Source of the DNA: Paraburkholderia tropica
GTDB lineage: Bacteria > Pseudomonadota > Gammaproteobacteria > Burkholderiales > Burkholderiaceae
Direction: 5' to 3'
Length of the DNA stretch: 64,000 nt
Assembly: GCF_914484835.1 (NCBI RefSeq)
Contig: NZ_CAJZAR010000065.1
Coordinates: 1-64,000, forward strand
Position 1 is the first letter of the stretch. The number at the start of each line of letters is the position of its first letter. The position numbers were made by a program, and so were the translations under genes. A model generated the notes under the pieces. That model did not search any database, was not told the origin of the DNA, and saw only the letters and a program-made list of their open reading frames with translations. Shown piece by piece: positions 26,837 to 34,925 of this stretch.

Positions 26837-27730
26837 ATGAATCCCGGCATCGCGTACGCATTCTCCGCCTTCACCCTCTGGGGGCTGTTCCCGGTCTACT
26901 TCAAGACGCTGCATCAGATTCCCGCGCTCGAAATGCTCGCGCACCGCATGGCGTGGTCGCTCGTGTTCGTGCTGGCCGTGCTGCTGGTGCGCCATCACTG
27001 GGCGTGGCTGCGGCCCGCGCTGCGCGACCGCCGCCTGCTCGCGCGTTTCGTCGCCAGCGCCGCGCTGCTGTCGGCCAACTGGGGCCTCTATATCTGGGCG
27101 GTGAACGCGGGGCATATCGTCGAGGCGAGTCTCGGCTACTTCATCAATCCGCTCATCAACGTGGTGTTCGGCTATCTGTTTCTGCGCGAGCGGCTGCGGC
27201 CGCTGCAATGGTGCGCCGTGGCGATCGCGACGCTCGCCGTCGCCTGGCTCACCTGGCAGAACGGCACGCCGCCGTGGATCAGTCTCGCGCTGGCCGTGAC
27301 CTTCGGCGGCTATGGCTTGCTGCGCAAGACCGCGCAGCTCGGCGCGCTCGAAGGGCTCGCGCTCGAGACCGTGCTGCTGTTTCCCGTTGCGCTCGTCTAT
27401 CTGACGATCATCGGCCTCGCGGGCGCGAGCCATTTCGCGCGCGCGCCGCTCGGGCTGCAATTGCTGCTGGTCGCTGCCGGGCCGATCACGGCTGTGCCGC
27501 TGTTGCTGTTCGCGGCGGCCGCACGGCGCATTCCGCTTTCGATGCTCGGACTGATTCAGTACGTCACGCCGACGCTCCAGCTGCTCACCGGCGTGCTGAT
27601 CTACAACGAGCCGTTCGGCTCGGTGCGCGCGCTCGGCTACGGCGCGATCTGGGTCGCGCTCGTGATCTATTCGTTCGAGGGGCTGCGCGCCACGCTGCTG
27701 AGCGCGCGGCGCATGCGCGAGGTGGATTAA
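26837..27730 (+). CDS. rarD: RarD-type EamA permease
   Basis: The 297-residue protein is an EamA/DMT-superfamily exporter with ten predicted helices. The RarD subgroup signatures are visible: FTLWGLFPVYFKTLHQIPAL near the N-terminus, then LSANWGLYIWAVNAGHIVEA and SLGYFINPLINVVFGYLFL. RarD (originally linked to chloramphenicol sensitivity) has no firmly established substrate. The start at 26837 fits the family exactly. Confidence 0.9.
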   Translation: MNPGIAYAFSAFTLWGLFPVYFKTLHQIPALEMLAHRMAWSLVFVLAVLLVRHHWAWLRPALRDRRLLARFVASAALLSANWGLYIWAVNAGHIVEASLGYFINPLINVVFGYLFLRERLRPLQWCAVAIATLAVAWLTWQNGTPPWISLALAVTFGGYGLLRKTAQLGALEGLALETVLLFPVALVYLTIIGLAGASHFARAPLGLQLLLVAAGPITAVPLLLFAAAARRIPLSMLGLIQYVTPTLQLLTGVLIYNEPFGSVRALGYGAIWVALVIYSFEGLRATLLSARRMREVD

Positions 27731-27904
27731 GCGTGGATTGAATGCGGTGTTGTTGATCAGCCGCAAATCTGACGCCGCCCCTGACGACGATTGGCTGCTG
27801 CGCTGACCTCGCGGTAGGATGCTTCGGCAAGCTGCGAACACACGAAGGACAGGCCCCGCACCAGGCGGCATCCGCAGTTCGCCGAACAGGGGAGACAAGC
27901 GCGC

Positions 27905-28285
27905 ATGAGCAACGAAGCCGTCCATCGCTTCGAGGAAGAATTCGCGCCGCGCATCGCCGCGCGGCTCGCGACGCAGTTCGGGCCGGACGTGCACGTGGAA
28001 GTCGTGCCGAACGCGGGACGCGGCCATCCCACGCGCGTGCGGCTATCGGGTGTGTCGAGCGAGAGCCGCCATCCGTATGCGTATCCGCTGAACGTGTTCC
28101 TGACGTGGGACGTCGACGAGATCGAGCGCCTCATGGAGCCGGGCGGCGAGGCGCGCTTCGCGCACTATCTCGACGCGACGACGCGCAAGATGGCGTCGTG
28201 GGAAACGGCGCGTCCGGTGAATTTTTCGACGCGCACGCAAGGCGAGCGGGAAGTGCTGATCGGCGGTCTCGACTTCGAGGGCTGA
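27905..28285 (+). CDS. DUF5594-like Burkholderia protein
   Basis: The 126-residue cytosolic protein begins MSNEAVHRFEEEFAPRIAAR and contains RGHPTRVRLSGVSSESRHPY followed by PLNVFLTWDVDEIERLMEP. I recognise it as a small family of unknown function (DUF5594) confined to Burkholderia relatives. It has no signal peptide or membrane helix. AGGGGAGA about ten bases upstream supports the start. It has no operon partners. Confidence 0.7.
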   Translation: MSNEAVHRFEEEFAPRIAARLATQFGPDVHVEVVPNAGRGHPTRVRLSGVSSESRHPYAYPLNVFLTWDVDEIERLMEPGGEARFAHYLDATTRKMASWETARPVNFSTRTQGEREVLIGGLDFEG

Positions 28286-28337
28286 ATTTCGCGGACTTTC
28301 GGTGACTTTCGCTGATCGGGTTGCCCGAACGCGCGCG

Positions 28338-29228
28338 TTACACCACGCCCGCCGCCATCATCGCGTGGACGGCCTTCACGGCCATGCCCACGGCCACGCA
28401 TCCCGCGAACGCCGCGAACGACTGCTGCAGACGCGCGCCGCTTACATGGCGCGCGAACACGCGGCCGATGAGCATGCCCGCGAGCGCGCCGGCCGCGAAC
28501 GGCACGGCGTTGATCCAGAGCATGTGGCCGCTCGCGGCCGACGCGGCGACGCCAGCCGCCGACACCAGTGCGATCACGGCCAGCGAAGTCGCGACGATGC
28601 CCTGCATCGGAATGTCCGAGGCGCGCTTGAGCGCGGGCACGATCACGAAGCCGCCGCCCACGCCGAGCAAGCCCGAGAGGAATCCCGCCATCGCGCCCGA
28701 AAGCGCGAGCGCCCGCGCGCAGGGCGCGGTCCAGTCGAGCTTGCCGCGATCGGCGTTCAGACGGCAGGGCAGATCGGACGGACAGAGTTCGGCGCCGCCT
28801 TGCAGATCGAGCGCGTCATCCGCCGGATGAGCCTCTGCCTGCGCGCCCGCCATCGCGCGCTGCTGATGAAACATGCGCCACGCCACGCGCGCCAGCACGA
28901 GCGCGAACACCAGCATGAGCGGCGCATCGGGCAAGCGATGCGCGACCCAGAGACCGGCGGGCGAGATTACCGCGCCCGCGACCGCCATCAGCGCGGCGGC
29001 CTTGTAGCGCACCTTGCCCTCGCGCAGCGCCAGCAGCGCGCCGATGCCCGCCGCGAGCGCCACCGCGAACAGGCCGATCGGCGCGGCCTGCGCCACGTCG
29101 AGCCCGAGCCCGAACACCAGCAGCGGCACCGCGACGATCGCGCCGCCCGCGCCCGTCAGCGCCAGGATGAGGCCGACGACCGAACCGAGCGCGGCGCTGA
29201 CCAGCGTGACCATCTCCATGTGCGCCAT
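28338..29228 (-). CDS. TauE/SafE-family permease of the sulfur module
   Basis: The 296-residue permease has the duplicated TauE/SafE glycine motifs (ALTGAGGAIVAVPLLVFGLG, and later GFLSGLLGVGGGFVIVPALK). It also has a longer hydrophilic loop (about 140-180) holding a Cys pair (LCPSDLPCRLN). It is the last gene of the run that starts with the ArsR repressor, 47 bases after the SQR fusion gene. A role in exporting sulfite or thiosulfate formed from sulfide is therefore likely. This is the arrangement seen in other BigR-type operons. The start has GGAGAA upstream; an internal ATG three codons later is also possible. Confidence 0.85.
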   Translation of the reverse strand: MAHMEMVTLVSAALGSVVGLILALTGAGGAIVAVPLLVFGLGLDVAQAAPIGLFAVALAAGIGALLALREGKVRYKAAALMAVAGAVISPAGLWVAHRLPDAPLMLVFALVLARVAWRMFHQQRAMAGAQAEAHPADDALDLQGGAELCPSDLPCRLNADRGKLDWTAPCARALALSGAMAGFLSGLLGVGGGFVIVPALKRASDIPMQGIVATSLAVIALVSAAGVAASAASGHMLWINAVPFAAGALAGMLIGRVFARHVSGARLQQSFAAFAGCVAVGMAVKAVHAMMAAGVV

Positions 29229-29275
29229 GTGCGCGTTCTCCGAAGTGACGTCAGATTCAGCAGCCCGCGAGACGC

Positions 29276-30907
29276 TTACTCATGCGTCGCGCCGGTGAAC
29301 CACTCGCGGCCCTTGAGAATGCCGCTCCAGTAAAAGCGCGGCAGCACGCTGGCCTTGAGGAACCACATCAGGCGGCGCGGACGCGTGGGATCGAGCGGGA
29401 AGGTCGGCAGCAGCTTGCCGCCGTAACCGAACTCCGCGAGCACGACCTTGCCCTTTTCGACCGTCAGCGGACACGAGCCGTAGCCGTCGTAGCGATAGCG
29501 CAGCGGCTGGCTCGCACGCGCGGCCAGCAGGTTTTCGGCGACGATCACGGCCTGCTTGCGCGCCGCCGCGCCGGTCTTCGCGTTCGGCGCCGAGCAGACG
29601 TCGCCGAGCGAGAACACGTTGGGCCAGCGCGGATGCTGCAAGGTCGCGTGGTCGACTTCGCACCAGCCCGCGGCGTCGGCGAGTTCGCTGTCGCGGATGA
29701 AGTCGGGCGGCACCTGCGGCGGCACCACATGGATCATGTCGAAGCGCTTTTCCACGCGCGTGACGTTGCCGTCGGCGTCCTTCACTTCGAAGGTGGCCTT
29801 GCGCGCCGGGCCGTCGATCGCGACCAGATTCGAGTTGAATTCGAGCCTGGCGTCGTAGCGCTTCACGTATTCCATCAGCGGCGGCACGAAGGTCGCCACG
29901 CCGAACAGCGCCGCGCCCGCGAGATCGAATTCGACCTTGATCTTCGACAGCAGGCCGCGCTTGAGCCAGTGATCGCAGGCCAGATACATCGCCTTTTGCG
30001 GCGCGCCCGCGCACTTGATCGGCATGCCCGGCTGCGTGAACAGCGCGGTGCCGCCCTGCATGCGCTGCACGAGTTCCCACGTGTACGGCGCGAGGTCGTA
30101 GCGATAGTTCGAGGTGACGTTGTTCTTGCCGAGCGTTTCCTGCAGACCGGCGATGCGCTCCCACGCGAGCCGCAGACCCGGCGCGACGATCAGCTGGCGG
30201 TACGCCACGGATTCGCCGTTGGCGAGGCGCACGAGATTCGCGTGCGGCTCGACGCGTTCGGCGGCGGCGCGAATCCACGTCACGCCGCGCGGCATCACGC
30301 TCGCCATCGGGCGGCGCGTTTTCTTCACGTCGTAGGCGCCGCCGCCGACGAGCGTCCACGCGGGCTGATAGTCGTGGTGATCGTTCGGCTCGACGATGGC
30401 GATCTTCAGACCGGGCTGGCGGCGCAGCAGGCTCGACGTCACGGTGATGCCCGCGAGGCCGCCGCCGATCACGACGACGTCCCAGGCCCGGTCGCCGCCG
30501 TTCGTGGTCCAGTCGCAGGCGGGCGTGGCCGTGACGGCGGGCGCGACGGGTTCGGCGACCGGCTGCGCGGCGGCGCTGGCCTGCGCGAACTGCCACAGGT
30601 TGGTCGCGCGGTTGCCGGTGCGGCAGTAGGCGAGCACGGGCGCGGGCAGGTCGGCGAGCAGTTGCGCGAATTGCGCGACTTCAGCGGGGCCGATCTTGCC
30701 GGGCGTGACGGGCAGATACGCGAATTGCAGACCGAGCTGCTGCGCGGCTTCGCGGATCTCGGCCGACGCGGGCTGCGTCGGGCCGCCTTCGCCGTCGGGC
30801 CGGTTGCAGATGACCGAGCGAAAGCCCGCCGCGGCGATCTCGGCGAGGTCGGCGGGCGAGATCTGATCGGCGCTCGCGAAGCGCGCGTCGTGTTGCACGA
30901 TTTGCAT
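29276..30907 (-). CDS. DUF442-sulfide:quinone oxidoreductase fusion
   Basis: The 543-residue protein joins two enzymes. Residues 1-110 form a DUF442/TIGR01244 phosphatase-like sulfurtransferase with the loop CRTGNR (Cys95). After a Pro/Ala linker, residues 140-543 form a type II sulfide:quinone oxidoreductase: FAD start VVVIGGGLAGITV, then GMPIKCAGAPQKAMYL with one redox Cys, and LGDVCSAPNAKTGAAARK with the other. It should oxidise sulfide with quinone and pass the sulfur as persulfide, perhaps to Cys95. The start at 30907 has AGGAG upstream. It is 29 bases after the second YeeE/YedE gene in the same operon. Confidence 0.88.
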   Translation of the reverse strand: MQIVQHDARFASADQISPADLAEIAAAGFRSVICNRPDGEGGPTQPASAEIREAAQQLGLQFAYLPVTPGKIGPAEVAQFAQLLADLPAPVLAYCRTGNRATNLWQFAQASAAAQPVAEPVAPAVTATPACDWTTNGGDRAWDVVVIGGGLAGITVTSSLLRRQPGLKIAIVEPNDHHDYQPAWTLVGGGAYDVKKTRRPMASVMPRGVTWIRAAAERVEPHANLVRLANGESVAYRQLIVAPGLRLAWERIAGLQETLGKNNVTSNYRYDLAPYTWELVQRMQGGTALFTQPGMPIKCAGAPQKAMYLACDHWLKRGLLSKIKVEFDLAGAALFGVATFVPPLMEYVKRYDARLEFNSNLVAIDGPARKATFEVKDADGNVTRVEKRFDMIHVVPPQVPPDFIRDSELADAAGWCEVDHATLQHPRWPNVFSLGDVCSAPNAKTGAAARKQAVIVAENLLAARASQPLRYRYDGYGSCPLTVEKGKVVLAEFGYGGKLLPTFPLDPTRPRRLMWFLKASVLPRFYWSGILKGREWFTGATHE

Positions 30908-30936
30908 GGACTCGAAAACTCCTGACTTGGGGCAGA

Positions 30937-31386
30937 TTAAGAACGGCGGGCGCGCCGCTCGAGCACGGCGAAGATCGCCATGCCCGCGAGCATCGCGGCC
31001 ACGAAAAGCCATGCGCGCGGCTGACCGCTCGCGGCGCTCACGAGCGCGGGGCCGGGGCAGAAGCCCGCGAGGCCCCAGCCCGCGCCGAACAGCAGCGCGC
31101 CGAGGGCGAGGCGCAGGTCGATGCGCGAGGCGGTGGGCAGTTGCATGGGCGCGCCGAGCAGGCTCGCGGTGCGCGTGCGCGCGAAACGAAAAGCGGGCGC
31201 GGCGATGAGGATCGCGCCCGCCATCACGAAGGCCAGCGACGGGTCCCAGCGGCCCGCGAGGTCGAGGAAGGCTAGCACCTTGGCCGGGTTCGCCATACCC
31301 GAGAGGATCAAGCCGAGGCCGAACAGCAGGCCGCAGGCGAAGGCGGAAAACGTGCGGATGGTGCGGATGTTGTGGAAATGGCCCAT
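30937..31386 (-). CDS. YeeE/YedE-type half-transporter (second)
   Basis: The 149-residue membrane protein has about four helices. The YeeE/YedE (sulfur-transport) pattern appears as GLLFGLGLILSGMANPAKVL near the start and GAGWGLAGFCPGPALVSAAS near the end, the latter containing the conserved CPGPA. It belongs to the PmpB/DUF6691 half and probably pairs with the preceding gene to form one thiosulfate- or persulfide-type channel, as the full-length TsuA/YeeE does with its two halves fused. It starts only five bases after the upstream gene, so it is translationally coupled, with GGGAGCC as ribosome site. Confidence 0.88.
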   Translation of the reverse strand: MGHFHNIRTIRTFSAFACGLLFGLGLILSGMANPAKVLAFLDLAGRWDPSLAFVMAGAILIAAPAFRFARTRTASLLGAPMQLPTASRIDLRLALGALLFGAGWGLAGFCPGPALVSAASGQPRAWLFVAAMLAGMAIFAVLERRARRS

Positions 31387-31390
31387 GTTT

Positions 31391-31897
31391 TCAGGCTCCC
31401 GCGAGGTGGCGCGCCACGTACACCGTGACGAAACCGGCGGCCATGAACAGCCCGGTTGCGGCGAAAGAGCGCAGCGAGCCGCGCGCGATGCCGCAGACGC
31501 CGTGGCCGCTCGTGCAACCCGACGCGTAACGCGTGCCGACGCCCACGAGCAGCCCCGCGACGATCAGCGTGAGCGGCGACGCGGTGATGACCGCGGCGAT
31601 GGCTGAGGCGGGCGGGGCGGCGGTGCCCGGCGTGGCGTTCGGCGTCGCGTTCGAACTCGCGTTCGACATCAACCGCGCAAGCCACCAAAGCCACGGCGCG
31701 GCACACAACCCCGCGACGAACGCGAGCCGCCACGCGCGCTCGCCGGACGCATCGCGCCCGCGCAGCAAGCCGCCGACGATGCCGCTGATGCCCGCCACGC
31801 GCCCGTTGCCGAGCACGAGCCACGCGGTGGCCGCACCGATCATGAGACCGCCCGCGAGCGACGCGAACGGCGTGAAATGGGCGAGATCGACGTTCAT
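31391..31897 (-). CDS. YeeE/YedE-type half-transporter (first)
   Basis: The 168-residue membrane protein carries the first-half signatures SLAGGLMIGAATAWLVLGNG (with GRVAGISGI following) and GVGTRYASGCTSGHGVCGIA. The conserved Cys of GCTSGHGVCG is thought to move sulfur in this family. It contains a long Asn/Ala/Thr insert (about 95-115) between helices. It is the second gene of the operon, 13 bases after the repressor gene, and is the natural partner of the following half-transporter. Confidence 0.88.
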   Translation of the reverse strand: MNVDLAHFTPFASLAGGLMIGAATAWLVLGNGRVAGISGIVGGLLRGRDASGERAWRLAFVAGLCAAPWLWWLARLMSNASSNATPNATPGTAAPPASAIAAVITASPLTLIVAGLLVGVGTRYASGCTSGHGVCGIARGSLRSFAATGLFMAAGFVTVYVARHLAGA

Positions 31898-31910
31898 GGG
31901 CGTCGCCGGT

Positions 31911-32246
31911 TCAAGCGGGGCGCGCCTTGAGGCGGCCGCAGTAGAGGCTCGACAGCGTCTGCATCACCTGGATGACTTCGTGGCTGGCAAGCCGGTAATA
32001 GATGTACTTGCCCTCGCGGCGCGTCTCGACCAGACCTTCCTCGCGCAGCACGCCCAGATGCTGCGACAGACTCGGCTGATGCACGCCGACCAGCGCTTCG
32101 AGCTCGCCCACGTTGCGCTCGCCCTCGGTGAGCTGGCAGAGCAGCAGCAGACGGTCTTCGTGCGCGAGCGCCTTGAGCAGCGCGCAGCATTTTTCGGCGG
32201 ATTCGCGCAGGGCGCCGAGCGCTTCGGGAGTGATCGGTGAGTTCAT
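31911..32246 (-). CDS. bigR: ArsR-family sulfide/persulfide-responsive repressor (BigR/SqrR-like)
   Basis: The 111-residue winged-helix protein has the ArsR DNA-reading helix VHQPSLSQHLGVLREEGLVE. It carries two cysteines, Cys37 in LLLLCQLTEGE and Cys103 in LSSLYCGRL, 66 residues apart. In SqrR and BigR the sensing pair has the same spacing (41 and 107 in SqrR, as I recall), and persulfide links them to release DNA. No metal-binding CxC motif is present. It heads the operon with two YeeE/YedE genes, the SQR fusion and TauE, and is divergent from a persulfide dioxygenase-like gene. I expect it to repress both directions. Confidence 0.88.
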   Translation of the reverse strand: MNSPITPEALGALRESAEKCCALLKALAHEDRLLLLCQLTEGERNVGELEALVGVHQPSLSQHLGVLREEGLVETRREGKYIYYRLASHEVIQVMQTLSSLYCGRLKARPA

Positions 32247-32594
32247 GGTCGTGCGGCGAATGGGCGCCGTGGAGCGCCGGGTGAAGGTTCTGTCAGCGCG
32301 GGGAGTTCCGCGGTAGCGTCAAACACCCGCTGACAGTTTGTTGACAAACATTATATCGATTCATAATATGTGTTTCAATAAAGCATCGTGCTGATCGCCG
32401 CTGAACGTCGCAGATCGCCACTCACCGTCGCCGATCACGCCTCGCCGCGTTCGCGCGATGCCCGACTGCGCCGCGCTGTGCGCCGCCGCGCAGTCAAACG
32501 CGAATTTTTGCCGCACTTTTCGAAAAGTCATGCCACGCAGCGCGTCCCCGGTGCGTTTGCGCGTCGCTGTCCGAAGTTGTTGTCTGGAGCCCCC
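32247..32594. other. Divergent intergenic region of the sulfide module
   Basis: Besides the face-to-face promoters at 32341-32378, this 348-base gap contains a predicted leader of about 220 bases for the plus-strand gene, with no terminator or clear riboswitch-like fold. The in-frame extension from 32388 is arginine-rich and I treat it as untranslated. Confidence 0.4.
32341..32378. promoter_or_regulatory. Overlapping divergent promoters with inverted-repeat operator
   Basis: On the minus strand TTGAAA (32378-32373) is followed after 17 bases by a perfect TATAAT (32355-32350), reading toward the repressor gene. On the plus strand TTGACA (32341-32346) is followed after 17 bases by TAATAT (32364-32369, four of six), reading toward the dioxygenase gene. 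An imperfect inverted repeat, ends ACAT and ATGT (32348-32371), covers both -10 boxes. A BigR-type repressor bound there would block both promoters. Confidence 0.75.
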
Positions 32595-33500
32595 ATGTCC
32601 GAGTCCCCCCTCCGTTCCGCCGAAGTCGCGGACCCCGCCCGCGCGGCGCTCGTCGAGCCGTTCTTCGATCCCGCCACGTCCACGGTCACCTACGTCGTGC
32701 ATACGGGGCGCGGCTCGGTGTGCGCGATCGTCGACCCCGTGCTCGACTACGATCCGAAATCGGGGCGCACGTCCACCGCGTCCGCCGACCGCGTGATCGC
32801 CTTCGTGCGCGAGTACGGGCTCACCGTGCAGTGGCTGCTCGAAACCCACGCGCACGCCGACCATCTCTCGGCCGCGCCGTATCTGAAGCAGCAGCTCGGC
32901 GGCAAGATCGCCATCGGCGAACACATCCGCACGGTGCAGGGCGTGTTCCGCGCGGTCTTCAATCTCGGCGACACCGTGGCCGCCGACGGCAGCGAGTTCG
33001 ATCATCTGTTCAAGGACGACGAGACCTTCCACGTCGGTCCGCTCATGGCGCGCGCGCTGCACGTGCCCGGCCACACGCCCGCCGATCTCGCCTACCGGAT
33101 CGGCGACGCGGTGTTTGTCGGCGACACGATGTTCATGCCCGACGTCGGTTCGGCGCGCTGCGACTTCCCGGGCGGCGACGCACACACGCTCTATCGCTCG
33201 GTGCGCCGTCTGCTCGACCTGCCCGGCGAAACGCGCCTGTTCATGTGCCACGACTATCCGCCCGAGTCGCGCGGCCCGAGCTTCGAAACCACGGTCAACG
33301 CGCAGCGCCGCGGCAACATCCATCTGAACGACAGCGTGACCGAGGACGCCTTCGTGCAGATGCGCACCGAGCGCGACCGCACGCTGTCGATGCCGAATCT
33401 GATCCTGCCGTCGATCCAGGTGAATATCCGCGCGGGCCGCATGCCCGAGCCCGAAGCGAACGGCGTGCGCTATCTGAAGATTCCGTTGAACGCGCTTTGA
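32595..33500 (+). CDS. Metallo-beta-lactamase-fold persulfide dioxygenase-like protein
   Basis: The 301-residue protein has the metal-binding motif THAHADHLSA, a later His in VPGHTPADLAY, the Asp in GDTMFMPDVGSARCDFPGG, and a closing CHDYPP. GSARCDFPGG with an HxHxDH motif is typical of the ETHE1/Blh persulfide dioxygenases, which use a single non-haem iron to turn glutathione persulfide into sulfite. The start at 32595 is fixed by GGAG six bases upstream. It is divergent from the BigR-type operon and should complete the pathway sulfide - persulfide - sulfite - export. Confidence 0.88.
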   Translation: MSESPLRSAEVADPARAALVEPFFDPATSTVTYVVHTGRGSVCAIVDPVLDYDPKSGRTSTASADRVIAFVREYGLTVQWLLETHAHADHLSAAPYLKQQLGGKIAIGEHIRTVQGVFRAVFNLGDTVAADGSEFDHLFKDDETFHVGPLMARALHVPGHTPADLAYRIGDAVFVGDTMFMPDVGSARCDFPGGDAHTLYRSVRRLLDLPGETRLFMCHDYPPESRGPSFETTVNAQRRGNIHLNDSVTEDAFVQMRTERDRTLSMPNLILPSIQVNIRAGRMPEPEANGVRYLKIPLNAL

Positions 33501-33519
33501 TTGGCGCTGATCGATCGTG

Positions 33520-33552
33520 AAAAATCGGCCCGCTTTCACGCGGGCCGATTTT
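33520..33552. terminator. Rho-independent terminator after the dioxygenase gene
   Basis: AAAATCGGCCCGC (33521-33533) pairs with GCGGGCCGATTTT (33540-33552) across a six-base loop. The A-run and T-run make it work in either direction. It lies 20 bases after the stop. Confidence 0.9.
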
Positions 33553-33683
33553 CATTGCGCATCCGATTCGTCGATGTCCCGCGCGCCGCGCCTTGTCCGA
33601 AATTCGAAAGCATCTGTCCACACCACGGCATCCCGGCAATCTAGACTCCTTCTCACGCTAGAACGCACTCACGGAGTCACGCC

Positions 33684-34652
33684 ATGAAAGCCATCCAGTT
33701 CTCGACCTTCGGCACGCCCGACGTCCTCGAATTCGTCGATCTGCCGACGCCGCAGCCCGCCGCCGGCCAGGCGCTCGTGCAGGTGAAAAGCGCCTCGGTC
33801 AATCCGAGCGACGTGAAGAACGTCTCGGGCCATTTCGATCACACCGTGCCGCCGCGCGTGCCGGGCCGCGACTTCAGCGGCGTGGTGGTCGCCGGTCCCG
33901 ACGAATGGATCGGCGCCGAAGTCTGGGGCACGGGCGGCGACATCGGCTTCACGCGCGATGGCACGCACGCCGAGTTCATCGAGATTCCGGTGGCCGCGCT
34001 CGCGAAAAAACCCGCTTCGCTCACGCATGCGCAGGCCGCCTCGATCGGCGTGAATTTCGTGGTGGGCTGGCTCGGCACGGTGGATTACGCGCAGCTGGCG
34101 GCGGGCGAGACGATTGCCGTGATCGGCGTGTCGGGCGGCGTCGGCGGCGCGGTCACGCAGATCGCCAAGGCGCGCGGCGCGCGCGTGATCGGCATCGGGC
34201 GCGAGGCGCCGGACGTGGATTCGCCGGCGGCGCGTCTGATCGACGCCTTCGTGCCGATGGACGCCGACACCGCCCAACGCGTGCGCGAACTCACGGGCGG
34301 CGCGGGCGCGGACGTGGTCTACGACGCCGTGGGCGGCGTGGCCTTCGAACTGGCGCTGTCGCTCGTCAAGCGGCGCGGCCGCGTGGTGGAGATCAGCGCG
34401 ACGGGCAAGCGCCGCGTGGAGTTCGACCTGATCGACTTCTATCACAACGAAACGCAGCTTTTGGGCGCCGACAGCGCCAAGCTCGGCGTCGCCGACGCCG
34501 CGCCGATCATGCGCGCGCTGGCCGAAGCCTTCGACGCGGGCCGTTTCGCCGCGCCCGTGGTGGCCGCGCACTATCCGCTCGCACGCGCGAAGGACGCCTA
34601 TGCGGCGGTGGCCGCGGGCACGCGCGGGCGCGTCGTGATCGACATGGCCTGA
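33684..34652 (+). CDS. Zinc-type/quinone oxidoreductase-like alcohol dehydrogenase
   Basis: The 322-residue enzyme is a medium-chain dehydrogenase/reductase of the quinone oxidoreductase branch. The N-terminal GroES-like part is followed by the NADP-binding motif IGVSGGVGGAVTQIAKARGA. The catalytic-zinc Cys of the alcohol dehydrogenases is absent (NVSGHFDHTVPPRVPGRDF in that region), so it should reduce quinones or enones with NADPH. It stands 31 bases upstream of the XapX gene and may share its transcript. Confidence 0.85.
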   Translation: MKAIQFSTFGTPDVLEFVDLPTPQPAAGQALVQVKSASVNPSDVKNVSGHFDHTVPPRVPGRDFSGVVVAGPDEWIGAEVWGTGGDIGFTRDGTHAEFIEIPVAALAKKPASLTHAQAASIGVNFVVGWLGTVDYAQLAAGETIAVIGVSGGVGGAVTQIAKARGARVIGIGREAPDVDSPAARLIDAFVPMDADTAQRVRELTGGAGADVVYDAVGGVAFELALSLVKRRGRVVEISATGKRRVEFDLIDFYHNETQLLGADSAKLGVADAAPIMRALAEAFDAGRFAAPVVAAHYPLARAKDAYAAVAAGTRGRVVIDMA

Positions 34653-34683
34653 TGGACCGGACGCAAAAGCGGGGAGCGCAACG

Positions 34684-34860
34684 ATGAAGGCTTATCTGGT
34701 TTCGCTCGCGGTGGGCGCGCTCGCGGGCCTGCTCTACAGCGTGCTCGACGTGAAGTCGCCGGCGCCGCCCACGATCGCGCTCGTCGGCCTGCTGGGGATG
34801 CTGGCCGGCGAGCACGCGATCGGCTTCGTGCGCAGCTGTCTCGCGCACCTCGCGGGTTAG
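34684..34860 (+). CDS. XapX-domain small membrane protein
   Basis: The 58-residue protein (MKAYLVSLAVGALAGLLYSV, then LDVKSPAPPTIALVGLLGML and AGEHAIGFVRSCLAHLAG) has two hydrophobic helices joined by the PAPP turn that defines XapX. GGGGAG about eight bases before the ATG gives a strong ribosome site. The family is short and of unknown function, often beside genes for oxidoreductases or hydrolases. The gene follows the quinone-reductase-like gene closely. Confidence 0.82.
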   Translation: MKAYLVSLAVGALAGLLYSVLDVKSPAPPTIALVGLLGMLAGEHAIGFVRSCLAHLAG

Positions 34861-34925
34861 GCGGGGACAGGCGGGGACTGTTGCTGACCCTGCGCGGATC
34901 TTGCGCGAAGTATTACGCGGGTGGG

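Noticed and set aside
31533..32240. Open frame on the plus strand opposite the YeeE/YedE and ArsR genes
   Set aside because: Shadow of three well-supported minus-strand genes with family motifs.
32388..32594. N-terminal extension of the dioxygenase-like gene
   Set aside because: The added 69 residues are Arg-rich and unlike the family; GGAG at 32585-32588 fixes the later ATG.
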